NCBI GenBank assembly: GCA_017442865.1
Contig: JAFRXK010000015.1
Coordinates: forward strand, 1-63,902
DNA length: 63,902 nt
Source: Lachnospiraceae bacterium
GTDB taxonomy: Bacteria; Bacillota; Clostridia; Lachnospirales; Lachnospiraceae
Direction: 5' to 3'
In this document: positions 43,638 to 53,157 of the stretch, piece by piece
How positions within the stretch are numbered: the stretch's first letter is position 1
Layout of the letters: each line of letters begins with the position of its first letter
Notes under the pieces: generated by a model
Told to the model about the DNA's origin: nothing
Database searches by the model: none
What the model saw: the letters and a program-made list of their open reading frames with translations, nothing else
Program-made: the position numbers and the translations under genes

Positions 43638-44603
43638 TTATTTTCGATTGTTCTCTTCAATAAGAACTGATTCTATGATATATCTCGGTCTGTGTTTTGT
43701 CTCCATGTAAACCTTTCCAAGATACTCTCCTATAATGCCCAGCATAAAAAGCTGAAGGGCACCGACTCCCCATATCGACACGCCAAGGCTCGCCCATCCC
43801 GGTGTTGTATTTCCAAGGCACTTTTGCACTATACAATATATTATCATGCCCAGGCATACGAGCAATGAAATAAAACCTAATGTCACTCCTATGCTCAGCG
43901 GTTTAACACTAAAAGAAGTTATACCCTCCATTGCAAATGACAGCATCTTCTTCAGAGGATATTTTGATTCACCCGCAAATCTTTCACTTCTTTCATATTC
44001 AACTATAGAGGAAGGATATCCAATCTGCGGGACAATACCCCTAAGGAACAGATTCACCTCTCCAAACTGCTCCATTCCATCAAGAGCCCTTTTACTCATA
44101 AGCCGGTAATCTGCATGATTAAAAACTATATCAACTCCAAGAGCCTTCAACACTTTATAATAGCCTTCGGCTGTCGCCCTCTTAAAAAAGGTATCCTTTT
44201 TTCTTGATGAGCGCACACCATATACAATGTCCTTACCAGCAATAAAGTCATCCACCATCTTCTCAACAACGCCTATATCATCCTGCAAATCAGCGTCCAT
44301 TGATATAACCGCATCCGCATATTCCTTAGCAGTCATAAGTCCGGCAACCAGCGCATTCTGATGTCCCCTGTTCCTCGCAAGATTAATTCCAACATACATC
44401 GGGTCTTCATCATGAAGTCTTTGAATTATACTCCACGTGCTATCCTTTGAGCCATCATTTACAAAAGCAATTTTGCTTTCAGAGGATATCTTACCGGCTT
44501 CTATCATCGAGTTAATAATAACCTTCAATCTTGATGATGTCTCCGGCAGCACCTCTTCTTCATTATAACATGGTATTACCAGCCACAATATATTTCCCGC
44601 CAT
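43638..44603 (-). CDS. Family 2 glycosyltransferase, polyprenyl-phosphate sugar type
   Basis: The 321-residue protein has the GT-A start LVIPCYNEEEVLPETSSRLK, the metal motif ISMDADLQDD, and a C-terminal pair of transmembrane helices (LGFISLLVCLGMIIYCIV and a second after GVSIWG). This layout matches GtrB/YfdH-type enzymes that load glucose or another sugar onto undecaprenyl phosphate. The flippase and final transferase partners are not adjacent. GGAGG precedes the ATG. It follows the pilus-type operon, which may hint at glycosylation of surface proteins, but that is speculation. Confidence 0.92.
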   Translation of the reverse strand: MAGNILWLVIPCYNEEEVLPETSSRLKVIINSMIEAGKISSESKIAFVNDGSKDSTWSIIQRLHDEDPMYVGINLARNRGHQNALVAGLMTAKEYADAVISMDADLQDDIGVVEKMVDDFIAGKDIVYGVRSSRKKDTFFKRATAEGYYKVLKALGVDIVFNHADYRLMSKRALDGMEQFGEVNLFLRGIVPQIGYPSSIVEYERSERFAGESKYPLKKMLSFAMEGITSFSVKPLSIGVTLGFISLLVCLGMIIYCIVQKCLGNTTPGWASLGVSIWGVGALQLFMLGIIGEYLGKVYMETKHRPRYIIESVLIEENNRK

Positions 44604-44639
44604 ATTCTTTCCTCCGCAAGTATATTTTCTTTACTCAGT

Positions 44640-44665
44640 TTTTTCATAGGCCATTTGACACTATC
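44640..44665. repeat. Second copy of the 26-bp element
   Basis: TTTTTCATA-N4-ATTTGACACTATC here matches 42668-42693 except for the four central bases. It lies 36 bases before the glycosyltransferase start; the first copy lies about 50 bases before the transporter start. Confidence 0.6.
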
Positions 44666-44721
44666 AGTATATTTATCAACTTCTTCTTTGTATTATACAA
44701 CATATCATATCTTTTTAACAG

Positions 44722-45528
44722 TTATTTGTTAAGAATATTGAATATTATATTTGTTAATGCATCCGGCAGTCTAAAATTTATCAAATTTCTTTTTTTTACC
44801 GGTATACTTGTATTTAAAATAACATTAGCATCCGGTATAAATACATTGACCTTCTTGTTATGGACATCAGGCATAAAACAACCATTTTCACCATACACGC
44901 TGTCATTCAACTCAGTATTAATTATATCTGTACTTTCAGCCGGCAGACAACTCTCAATATTCTCAGCTTCACTTTCATTCTTCAGCCTCGTTATAAGCTT
45001 TTTAAAGCCGGTAAGCGTAAATTTCTCTCTATTGCTTAAAAATGTTATGAGTTCAGAATAATAAAAGCTATTCTCACTCTTTTGCGGATGTATATTAAAA
45101 ACAATGTCCTTGATGAAGTCTGATATTGAAATCACATTATATGTATTAGTTTTTATCGGGACGCAAATCATCTTAAGCTCTCCTGACACATTATCCACAA
45201 ATATATAGTCTGTATCTAGCAATACCGAGCCTGCATCCAAAAAATAATCTGTCAATCCCGTCAACACATCCGCAATATTTTCCAGCATGTCAAGTATGCC
45301 TCTTTTATCTATTGATTCTCTGCTTATATATTCTCTTAAACTCCGTTTGCCTGATATATCAAATCTTATAATACTGCCTGCATCTGTCTGCACAAATACC
45401 GGACAAAGCAGCCCCCTTATACTATTATTAGACAGCATCTCTATACCTACCCTGTCTAAAATATCTTTATCCGAATACCTGCATACAAGATAATTATTTA
45501 TGTCATTATTATCATAATTTATATCCAT
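44722..45528 (-). CDS. DUF6382-like protein without an FHA domain
   Basis: From the ATG at 45528 (AGGAG, 7 bases upstream) the protein has 268 residues. The pattern YLVCRYSDK, MLSNNSIRGLLCPVFVQTD, IRFDISGKRSLREYISRE, LLDTDYIFVDNVSGELKMIC matches the DUF6382 domain found at the end of Tad-like operons in Lachnospiraceae. Many such proteins carry a C-terminal FHA domain; here the last 90 residues (from about 180) show no FHA Gly-Arg/Ser-xx-His pattern. It is the last gene of the pilus operon, 10 bases after the WG-repeat gene. Its role is unknown. Confidence 0.65.
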   Translation of the reverse strand: MDINYDNNDINNYLVCRYSDKDILDRVGIEMLSNNSIRGLLCPVFVQTDAGSIIRFDISGKRSLREYISRESIDKRGILDMLENIADVLTGLTDYFLDAGSVLLDTDYIFVDNVSGELKMICVPIKTNTYNVISISDFIKDIVFNIHPQKSENSFYYSELITFLSNREKFTLTGFKKLITRLKNESEAENIESCLPAESTDIINTELNDSVYGENGCFMPDVHNKKVNVFIPDANVILNTSIPVKKRNLINFRLPDALTNIIFNILNK

Positions 45529-45538
45529 ACCAACGCTC

Positions 45539-46858
45539 CTATTTTTCATACTCGCAAAGCACAACAAACTGCCACTCCTCAAACTCCTTAACTGCCGCAA
45601 CACCCCCGTCAGAAAAAGGCATGGCATCTTCAAAACTGCTTTCTATCACAAGCTGTCCTGTTTCATCAATATATCCCCATGCCCCGTCCTGTTTTACAGG
45701 TGCAAAGCCTGCTGAAAATGATTTAGCTTCATCAAACCTCGGTTCAATAACAATATTGCCTTCCCTGTCTGCATACCCCCATCTATCGCCCGATTTAACT
45801 GCAATACAGCCGGTATCTGATGCAGGCATTCCGGCACAGTCAAAGCTTCTATCGCCAATCACCTCTCCGTCAATATTCAAAAGCACATATCTTTTATCCT
45901 TTTGCGCCACAATTATTCCATAACGTGCGCAATATCCATAGAAGTCCGTCAAAATATTATCAAATTCAAATTCCGTGATTTTATTAAAGCGACTGTTTAT
46001 AAGCGCCCATCTGCCATCCTTTTTAACTGCGGCTACACCATTTATAAATGCTCCCGCATAATCATATTCAAAATGAACTTCGTTAAACATTTTATCAATA
46101 TATCCATATTTGCTATTCTTCTGTGCAGGAGCATAACCATCTCCGAAGGAACCAAGATAATCATATTTGCAGTCACCGGCAAGCTTTTTATTGCCTGAAA
46201 TATCAATATAAAAATATTCGCCATTCTCACAGCAAGGCAGCACTCCGGCATCCTTATCATATGCACCAATGTAATCGTATTTGTTTTTTATTTTTTTCTT
46301 ACCATCATCCATGATAAGTCCCCACATACCATTATCCTCTGCTGAAGCATAGCAGTGTCCGTCTATGCTGTACCAGTCTCCTATATCAGAATAAAGCGTG
46401 AACCTGTATGTATACTTGCTTTTCAAATCCTCACGGATTATATCAAGCTCTTTACTGTCCTTTATCTTGTCTGCGCTTCCCAAGGTCTTTATAGCCTCCT
46501 TATAATTTTTCTGTAAAATATAATACTCTGCTTTTCTTATATACGCTTCGGCCTTATTTTTGTCTTTACTTATTGCTTCGTCACAGGCAGCGATAAAACC
46601 ATATTCATCGCCCAGCTTAAGATACATCTCTGCTTTTTTCATAATAATATCGTAATCATCCGGCTTTAACTCAGACGCACTGATATAACACTCCAGTGCA
46701 TCCACATAAATTTCTTTCTGCTCGTATTCCCTTGCCTTTTCAAGATAATCATTGTACTTCTCCGATGACTTCATCTGATTTCTGATAATCACAGTCCATG
46801 CCGCAACTATTAACACAAGCATAAACACTACCGCAAACTTCTTTTTTAAATTCTTCAA
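45539..46858 (-). CDS. TPR and WG-repeat protein with membrane anchor
   Basis: The start is probably TTG at 46858, 8 bases after GGAGG; an ATG at 46873 lies within the preceding gene. The 439-residue protein has one N-terminal transmembrane segment (FAVVFMLVLIVAAWTVIIR), then TPR-like helices (about residues 35-145) and at least six WG repeats (GMWGLIMDDGKKKI, KYGYIDKMF, RWGYADREGNIVIEPRF, AWGYIDETGQLVIESSF). WG repeats form a beta-propeller-like binding surface. It is probably exposed outside. It lies between the prepilin peptidase gene and the DUF6382-like gene, so it is likely an accessory of the pilus system. Confidence 0.82.
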   Translation of the reverse strand: MKNLKKKFAVVFMLVLIVAAWTVIIRNQMKSSEKYNDYLEKAREYEQKEIYVDALECYISASELKPDDYDIIMKKAEMYLKLGDEYGFIAACDEAISKDKNKAEAYIRKAEYYILQKNYKEAIKTLGSADKIKDSKELDIIREDLKSKYTYRFTLYSDIGDWYSIDGHCYASAEDNGMWGLIMDDGKKKIKNKYDYIGAYDKDAGVLPCCENGEYFYIDISGNKKLAGDCKYDYLGSFGDGYAPAQKNSKYGYIDKMFNEVHFEYDYAGAFINGVAAVKKDGRWALINSRFNKITEFEFDNILTDFYGYCARYGIIVAQKDKRYVLLNIDGEVIGDRSFDCAGMPASDTGCIAVKSGDRWGYADREGNIVIEPRFDEAKSFSAGFAPVKQDGAWGYIDETGQLVIESSFEDAMPFSDGGVAAVKEFEEWQFVVLCEYEK

Positions 46859-46860
46859 GC

Positions 46861-47316
46861 TTAATACCTCCATATCAAATTAATAAAAAGAACCGTTACC
46901 AGACCTGCAAGTGCAAATGGTGCCATAGGCAATGAGTCTTTTAATTTTAATTTTTTTATAAAAATCAAAACAATCCCAACAATTGCCGAATACAAAAAAG
47001 CATACAACATTACAGAAAAAATCTGCCCAAGACCGACATATGCTCCTATTACGCCAAACAGCTTAGCATCTCCCATACCGACACCTTCTTTTGAAAAAAG
47101 CCTTGCCACAAGCATAACCGCTGCTCCTGCTGCCGCTCCATAGCACATATCTTCTATTATCCTGTTCCAGTTATTCGCATCTGTAACAAGTTCATAAGCC
47201 AACAAAACAATCCTTATCACAAGCATAATAACAACGGTTCTGTTCGGTATACGTCTCTCCTTAATATCAATCCACGAAAAATAAACGCACCCGATTATAA
47301 CAGCCAGCCAATTCAC
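46861..47316 (-). CDS. Prepilin peptidase, A24 family (TadV/CpaA type)
   Basis: This 151-residue membrane enzyme cuts the leader of type IV-like prepilins. It has the two catalytic Asp residues: the first in SWIDIKERRIPNRTV, the second in GVGMGDAKLFGVIG (the GxGD motif). It lacks the N-methylase domain, as usual for TadV. Its start overlaps the end of the preceding pilin-like gene by 4 bases. Substrates are likely the 53-residue pilin and perhaps the larger pilin-like proteins upstream. Confidence 0.92.
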   Translation of the reverse strand: MNWLAVIIGCVYFSWIDIKERRIPNRTVVIMLVIRIVLLAYELVTDANNWNRIIEDMCYGAAAGAAVMLVARLFSKEGVGMGDAKLFGVIGAYVGLGQIFSVMLYAFLYSAIVGIVLIFIKKLKLKDSLPMAPFALAGLVTVLFINLIWRY

Positions 47317-48581
47317 ACACTTCCTCCTAACGCTTTCTCTCTGAATTCATATTTCACAAGTACTCCTGTTTCTTTATTTATTTCGCTTGATATTTCATCT
47401 AAAATCTTAATAAAATTCTCGTTATCATCTGCTTCCTCGGGCAGTATTATTAAAAGTTTCTTTTTTCTGTCCTTTGTACCTGACACAGATAATTCAGTTC
47501 CATCCTCCATCTCAATATTGCTGTTTATCTTATCGACACTCTTTGTCAGCTCCTTTGCATATTCTTTTATAACCGACTTAACCCTGCTTTTTTTTAACGA
47601 ATAATTCTGCAGCTCCGTGGTCGCCTCCGTATTCTGCTTATATGTTGAATACGTTGCCATAAACACATTGACAGAGTTTACCGATGTGTATGTATCTGAA
47701 TTAATATCATACATATCAATACCAACTCCACCCTTTACAGCGGCCTTAGGGTTTTCACCTTTTAAAACTGCAACAAATTCCTTTCCCCTCTCAAGCTTTT
47801 CCCTGTCCCAGATAGAGCTTAGTTCATATATCTCCTGCAGGCTCTGCCCTTTGACCCAGGCAGCTGTGCTCGCCGTCTGTTTAATAACATAATGGTTATT
47901 AAAAATACCATAACCATTTGTCTTAACCCTGTAAACCAGCACAATATTTATACTGCGCCCGTCTCCGAGAAAATCAGACATTCTAAAATCAAGCCTGTCA
48001 ACACCATCCTCAACGCCCATTTTTTCAAGATATGCGTCAGGATCTTTTGATGCAGTTATATACTGTGGCACAATTATCCTGCATAAAAGCTGCCCCAGAA
48101 CTCTTGATTTGACCATATCTGCAGCATCGTTAAGCAGTGTTGAAGTAACAAAAGAAAACATTTCCTCCGGTTCCTCCATAACAGCCCCCAGACTGTTATA
48201 TAACGTATCCGCTGCCTGCTCCAGCTGCATTATATCCTCTGACAATTCATCATAATTGTGTAACACATTCTGTATGTCTTTCGCATCGATAGTTTTGTAT
48301 TTTTTTACAGTTGTATTGGCAATATCAGAAAAATCCGCAACAGCTTCAACTATACTGTTTTTCTCAAAATCTTCAGCATCTGCTTCCATAAGCCCCAGTT
48401 TTTCTGCTGTATAGCAATATTTCGACAGCTCAATGGCAGCCTGATCTATTGCATATTGCGTAACACCTTCAAGCCTTGCTATTGCAGCAAGCCTTATTAT
48501 TGATACAAATGCAAATAAAAACACAGAAAGCGTTAACGATGCCTCTATCGTAAAAGAGCCCTTATCATTTTTACTAAACAT
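47313..48581 (-). CDS. Large TadE-like pseudopilin
   Basis: From the ATG at 48581 (GGAAGGA upstream) this is a 422-residue protein. The N-terminus KGSFTIEASLTLSVFLFAF is a TadE-type class III leader with Gly followed by a Glu at mature position 5 and a single hydrophobic helix. The rest is polar and mostly helical, with LDFRMSDFLGDGRSINIVLV and a C-terminal domain ending KYEFREKALGGSV. Typical TadE is about 150-200 residues, so this is a long version. It follows the giant pilin-like gene by 16 bases. It probably sits as a minor component at the base or tip of the pilus. Confidence 0.72.
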   Translation of the reverse strand: MFSKNDKGSFTIEASLTLSVFLFAFVSIIRLAAIARLEGVTQYAIDQAAIELSKYCYTAEKLGLMEADAEDFEKNSIVEAVADFSDIANTTVKKYKTIDAKDIQNVLHNYDELSEDIMQLEQAADTLYNSLGAVMEEPEEMFSFVTSTLLNDAADMVKSRVLGQLLCRIIVPQYITASKDPDAYLEKMGVEDGVDRLDFRMSDFLGDGRSINIVLVYRVKTNGYGIFNNHYVIKQTASTAAWVKGQSLQEIYELSSIWDREKLERGKEFVAVLKGENPKAAVKGGVGIDMYDINSDTYTSVNSVNVFMATYSTYKQNTEATTELQNYSLKKSRVKSVIKEYAKELTKSVDKINSNIEMEDGTELSVSGTKDRKKKLLIILPEEADDNENFIKILDEISSEINKETGVLVKYEFREKALGGSV

Positions 48582-48597
48582 ACTGTCCTTCCTCTGC

Positions 48598-51500
48598 TTA
48601 ATATCCCAGGAGGCCGGCATACTCTATGCTCTGTCTGTTAATACCTGACCTCTTTATATCAAAATCATAATAATCAAAGTCCTTTGTAGCGGTCCTGCTT
48701 TTCGGTATAAAGAAAAATGTTGTCTTAACCCATATATCCGCTTTAGCCTCTATCATCGTTGCGGCCTCCGTTATATCAAAGCTTTTATCCTTCGCAGAAA
48801 CATTAATCTGGATAAGCTTCGCACAATTTGCAAGCATGGATGACTTATTATATTTTAGATTTAACAGCATAAATATTTTTAAATATTCTTTATAGGTTAA
48901 ATTAAAGCCGGAAGCCACGGACATATTTCCTTCAACCTTTCCGTCAGAGATTCCTTTTGTGTATTTATCGATAACATCCGCCAGCCTTTCCTTAACTCTA
49001 CCTCTTCCGTCCTCCAGAATATCTGCCGCTTTCTCTTTAAATTCATCGCTGTGCTTATTAACACTTTCAATAATTCTGCTGTTTATGGAATCAGCTATGT
49101 CATTTATCATAGCGCTTATCTTTTCATAAATCGTTGATGTAAAATCATCCTTAGCGTCTGCAACAATTTCTGAAAGCGTATCGGTAATATAATCTCTTAT
49201 GGTTCTTCCGCCAAATTTTGAAAGCTTTAATGAACGCATCTGCGCCGCAACAGCCTTTTTTGCTGCAGACGATACTTCGGTATTATCATTATCAGACTCA
49301 AGCGAATCAATAAAGCCGTCAATTTTTCCTCTGATAAATTCTTTATCTATCTTCTTAAAATCCGCACCGGTTATCTGCAACACAAGGCTCTCCAATCCTG
49401 TTATAATTGAGCTTTTTATGCCTTCCGCAATCTCTGATGTTGTCGTATTGATATAATCGCACACATAATCATTTGCCTTATCAATAGATTCCTCAGAAAC
49501 AGCCTCAAGCTTATCAAATATATCCTCTGTCTTATTTAAAGCAGCCTCTTTTACATAATTCACTGCACCGTTGATACCCAGCACCCATGTGCTGTCAGAT
49601 TTATATATACAGACAGCTTTGCCCTCGCAGAGATTGTTTACATCAATAATTGATTCTGCCATAGCCCATGCAAGCAGTATAATAGTCTGAACCAGCGGAA
49701 CCCCAAAGCCTGTCCAACCGGCAATCGCTGTTGCAAGAGACAGCGCAGGCATCCTTGTGTCGCTGCTTGTAAATGCATAAACCGAATTTAATGCAAATCT
49801 TATACCAAAAATTAAAGCCTTTGTATTATTTAAATTTGCTTCAATATTTTCATTTCCCCACAAAATATACTCGGCTTCGCTTCTGTAAAACCTGCATTTA
49901 TCAAAATTATCAGTATCATAAACCTTAATTTTAGACTGTTCCTGTGCAAGTCCTGATGTATAGCAGCTGAACATCTCTGTAAAATATTCTTCAAGATATA
50001 TGCTGTCCCTTAACGTTTCCGCTATATCCTTAAACCCGCTTAGCAAAGAAGCGATTCCTGACAGATTTTTCATGCCGGTATCAGCAAGCTTATCATTACC
50101 TGCGCTCGTACTCATGGCAGACGGAGTGTATGTATGATTGAAGGCTTCAATATTCTCCGCAAACAAATCTATTGCCGTACTTAATTCAGCAGAAATCCCC
50201 CCTTCTCCAATAACACTGCCTGTATTTATATCTTCGATAGCTGCGGTCTGACCGCTGATATCGCTGCCCTGCTTTAATAATTCTTTTCTTTTAGCCTTCG
50301 CCTCATTTTTATCTTCTGATGTATCTACAGCAGCCGAACATATCCTGCACAAAAAAGCATAAAATGTCTGTTTGTCATCTATCCTTATAAAATTATACGT
50401 TTCGAGGCTCGCCGGAGAAACTGCCGTATATTCCTCATCCATATAAACCTTTGCTGCTGCCATAAGGTCATTTTCATCCTTAATATTACGTCCTTCAATT
50501 TTTTGAAGCAAAGCATGATAATCAATTTCTTCACTGTTATGCAGGCAGACCTTTTCATCAAAATACTGCATTTCATCAATTATCTGCTTTAATTTCACAA
50601 CAAATTCTTTATCTCGCTTAAGCACTTCAATAAGCGAATTTACAGAGCCGGTGTTAATATCCATTGCAGAGCCTGCAAAATCACCTTCCATCGAAGCTTT
50701 AATATCCCCCTCAGACAGATCGCTGATTCTCTCCGCCCACACATCTCGCTTATCTTCAATTTTTTCAACCTTGACGAGCACATTTTCAAGAGAATTAATA
50801 CATGCATCAATGCAGTGGCATATATCCTCCGTGCCTGAATACCAGTTATCATATAAAAGTGCGGCTGCACTTCTTCCATAATAATTTGCATTTTCATACC
50901 ACAGCCCAGCTATGCTCCATGCCTTTTCAAGCACACTTACAACATCACGCCAAAGCGTCATATATGAATTATATTCATTCAACAGCTGCTGTCGTAAAGC
51001 TTCATCCGCCATATTATAAAAATCTTCATATAGTGCCAGTAACACATATAACTCATGCAAAGGAACTGTACTCAACAGCTGCATAAATGTTATCTGCCTG
51101 CCCAGATCTTCGTCATATGTACTCAAATAAGCCATCATATCATTAAACTGACTGTATTTAAGAATATACTCACCTTCCTCCAGCGCTTTTGCATCCATAT
51201 ACGATAAAATCGTATCGCTTAGATACTTTAGAACAGCCACAGTACCATTTTCATCATATAGTGGCAGCAATTCTTTTTCCCTTTCGCTTTTCAGCGCATC
51301 CAGCTCCTTCCGATTAATTATTTGAAGGTTTTCGCTCCTGCAGGCAATAATATATTCCGTCATCTTCAGGCAATACTCATATACGATATTTATATCGTCC
51401 GCAAAAATCCGGTAAGCATCATCACCATTAAAGCTGTATTCACTAACAACCTCATTCAGATATATTATTGATTCATAAGCTTTTTCACAAGCATCCTGAA

Positions 51501-52089
51501 CATAGCCCAGCTTTTTCTCATAATCAACCTTTGCCTCCAGTGCCTTCGTCTGCTTTGAAATCTCACCTATACAGCCTATTTTGGTAAGCATGCCTGCGCC
51601 TATGCTTACGGGTGCACGGAACTTCATATAATCTATTATCTGCCGCTCTAAAACCGCCGGATTTGCAAGCACGGAATCCGAAAGCTTTTGCAGCTTAAAG
51701 CTTTCTGCCCCCATATCCACAATGTTATCAAAGCTCATATCATCTGATGAAAAATAACTGAATATGCTGTTGAGAAAGCTTCTTGTATATGAATCCCCGC
51801 CGCTTAACACACCTGAGCTGTTAATTGTTTTGTTAAAATATGCAGAAACATTTTTTTGCAATTTATCGGTATCCTCAGATAAAGCAAACAATCCATACAT
51901 ATCCTTTAAAACGTCATTATACTCAGACAAGGCAGCAGTCATTGCAAGCTCACCTGCCATTGAAACTGAATTTTTCGCAACGCCTATCCTTGCGCCGTCT
52001 ACTGTAAGTCCGCCGAACACAAACACAGTCAGCATAACCAGTATAAGAAAGATAGATATTGAACCTCTTGCATCTTTATAAAACAACAA
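48598..52089 (-). CDS. Giant TadG/DUF5702-like pilin-associated protein
   Basis: The likely start is TTG at 52089, 8 bases after GGAG; a GTG at 52098 overlaps the preceding gene. The 1163-residue protein begins RGSISIFLILVMLTVFVFGG, a pilin-like hydrophobic helix after a Gly, then ARIGVAKNSVSMAGELAMTA as in DUF5702 proteins. The remaining part is rich in long charged helices likely to form coiled coils, with a hydrophobic stretch at about residues 800-830 (ALSLATAIAGWTGFGVPLVQ). It could be a long surface stalk or adhesin handled by the Tad machine. Function is inferred from position only. Confidence 0.7.
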   Translation of the reverse strand: MLFYKDARGSISIFLILVMLTVFVFGGLTVDGARIGVAKNSVSMAGELAMTAALSEYNDVLKDMYGLFALSEDTDKLQKNVSAYFNKTINSSGVLSGGDSYTRSFLNSIFSYFSSDDMSFDNIVDMGAESFKLQKLSDSVLANPAVLERQIIDYMKFRAPVSIGAGMLTKIGCIGEISKQTKALEAKVDYEKKLGYVQDACEKAYESIIYLNEVVSEYSFNGDDAYRIFADDINIVYEYCLKMTEYIIACRSENLQIINRKELDALKSEREKELLPLYDENGTVAVLKYLSDTILSYMDAKALEEGEYILKYSQFNDMMAYLSTYDEDLGRQITFMQLLSTVPLHELYVLLALYEDFYNMADEALRQQLLNEYNSYMTLWRDVVSVLEKAWSIAGLWYENANYYGRSAAALLYDNWYSGTEDICHCIDACINSLENVLVKVEKIEDKRDVWAERISDLSEGDIKASMEGDFAGSAMDINTGSVNSLIEVLKRDKEFVVKLKQIIDEMQYFDEKVCLHNSEEIDYHALLQKIEGRNIKDENDLMAAAKVYMDEEYTAVSPASLETYNFIRIDDKQTFYAFLCRICSAAVDTSEDKNEAKAKRKELLKQGSDISGQTAAIEDINTGSVIGEGGISAELSTAIDLFAENIEAFNHTYTPSAMSTSAGNDKLADTGMKNLSGIASLLSGFKDIAETLRDSIYLEEYFTEMFSCYTSGLAQEQSKIKVYDTDNFDKCRFYRSEAEYILWGNENIEANLNNTKALIFGIRFALNSVYAFTSSDTRMPALSLATAIAGWTGFGVPLVQTIILLAWAMAESIIDVNNLCEGKAVCIYKSDSTWVLGINGAVNYVKEAALNKTEDIFDKLEAVSEESIDKANDYVCDYINTTTSEIAEGIKSSIITGLESLVLQITGADFKKIDKEFIRGKIDGFIDSLESDNDNTEVSSAAKKAVAAQMRSLKLSKFGGRTIRDYITDTLSEIVADAKDDFTSTIYEKISAMINDIADSINSRIIESVNKHSDEFKEKAADILEDGRGRVKERLADVIDKYTKGISDGKVEGNMSVASGFNLTYKEYLKIFMLLNLKYNKSSMLANCAKLIQINVSAKDKSFDITEAATMIEAKADIWVKTTFFFIPKSRTATKDFDYYDFDIKRSGINRQSIEYAGLLGY

Positions 52090-52094
52090 ATAAA

Positions 52095-52898
52095 TCACTC
52101 CAGTCCCAGCTTCTCTGTAATTTCTTTAAACTTAAGCTTATATGAAGAAACAACTTCTCTTAGTGACTTTTCAGGACCTCCAATATCAGAACTGCCTATT
52201 ATATAATCAGCCGCCTCTATAATCATATCTGCATTTCTTATAAAATCCGCAGAATCGCACACCTCAGAAATTGCAACAGCACAGATATCATTATTCTTTC
52301 CGATACCGATAAGTCTTAAAAAATCAGGCATTCTTACATGTCTGGTAACATACACTTCAACCCTCTTATTAATAAAATTGTTGCTGGTTTTTACAATACA
52401 GTCCAGATCAGACGCAGCCAGAAAAGAGCCTTTGTTTATCAATTCTTTCAATTCATGCTCCAGCTCTGATTTAACTCGTCCCTCGATAAAATCATCTGTG
52501 ATAAATCTGTATGGATTGTGCATACTCATAAGCTTATTGACCGTAGTCCTTCCAGTATGCTCATCGCCATATAAAAAATCAGTTGCCTGTGTAATCCCGC
52601 TTTCCTCATAAAGATACATATACCCCGGCATTCCTGCTTCTCTCGCTGCAATCATCGCTATTTTCTGTGCCGTATTGTATGTATAAATGCTTTGCAGAAT
52701 GTAGCTGCCCAGATAAACAAGCATCCATATGCAGATTAATACCACCGGCATAATAAGCGTCATTTCAATTATCTGAGCTGCACCACACTCTTCCGCTGCG
52801 CCTTTTTGAACAGAAACATATTCTTCTGTCGTTCTTCCCTTAACAATTAACTTTTTTTCTCTTTGTGCGTACTTTTTTTTAATACTAATAACACTCAT
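52095..52898 (-). CDS. TadE-like pseudopilin
   Basis: The preferred ATG at 52898 lies one base after the flp stop, with GGGA upstream; a frame from 52916 overlaps flp. The 267-residue protein has a charged N-terminus (IKKKYAQREKKLIVKGRTTE) and then AAQIIEMTLIMPVVLICIWM, a TadE-like helix with a Glu and E-M-T-L-I-M-P pattern, here about 45 residues from the start. The C-terminal part has YVTRHVRMPDFLRLIGIG. The Gly expected at the cleavage site is present (EECGAAQIIE). It is probably a minor pilin. Confidence 0.75.
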   Translation of the reverse strand: MSVISIKKKYAQREKKLIVKGRTTEEYVSVQKGAAEECGAAQIIEMTLIMPVVLICIWMLVYLGSYILQSIYTYNTAQKIAMIAAREAGMPGYMYLYEESGITQATDFLYGDEHTGRTTVNKLMSMHNPYRFITDDFIEGRVKSELEHELKELINKGSFLAASDLDCIVKTSNNFINKRVEVYVTRHVRMPDFLRLIGIGKNNDICAVAISEVCDSADFIRNADMIIEAADYIIGSSDIGGPEKSLREVVSSYKLKFKEITEKLGLE

Positions 52899-52899
52899 A

Positions 52900-53061
52900 C
52901 TAAAGTCCCAATGCATCCCTTAACTGGTCAAACAGTCCATTAACTATTGATATAAGCTGCTGCTTAAATATTGCCGCCAGAACAATAACAACAAGTATAA
53001 TCAGTATTATTGCTATAATATTTGTCTCTCCACGCTCTTCCTTAATCCATTCCTTTATCAT
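52900..53061 (-). CDS. Flp1-like type IVb pilin
   Basis: From the ATG at 53061 (AGGAGG upstream) this is a 53-residue protein: a charged leader MIKEWIKEERGETNIIAIIL, then a hydrophobic helix (ILVVIVLAAIF) and a short polar end (QLRDALGL). This is the pattern of Flp pilins: a Gly-x-Thr/Ala processing site (RGETN, Glu after Gly) and very short mature chain. It should form the main fibre. A 96-base gap separates it from tadC and may contain its own weak promoter, which would allow higher expression. Confidence 0.85.
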   Translation of the reverse strand: MIKEWIKEERGETNIIAIILIILVVIVLAAIFKQQLISIVNGLFDQLRDALGL

Positions 53062-53157
53062 AATAAACTCCTCCTTAATATACTCAGTTACATTGTAAAT
53101 AATTACATTTTCAACTCTTATTCGTCGCATTAGTCAGGTTATTTTGCGACCGTTATA

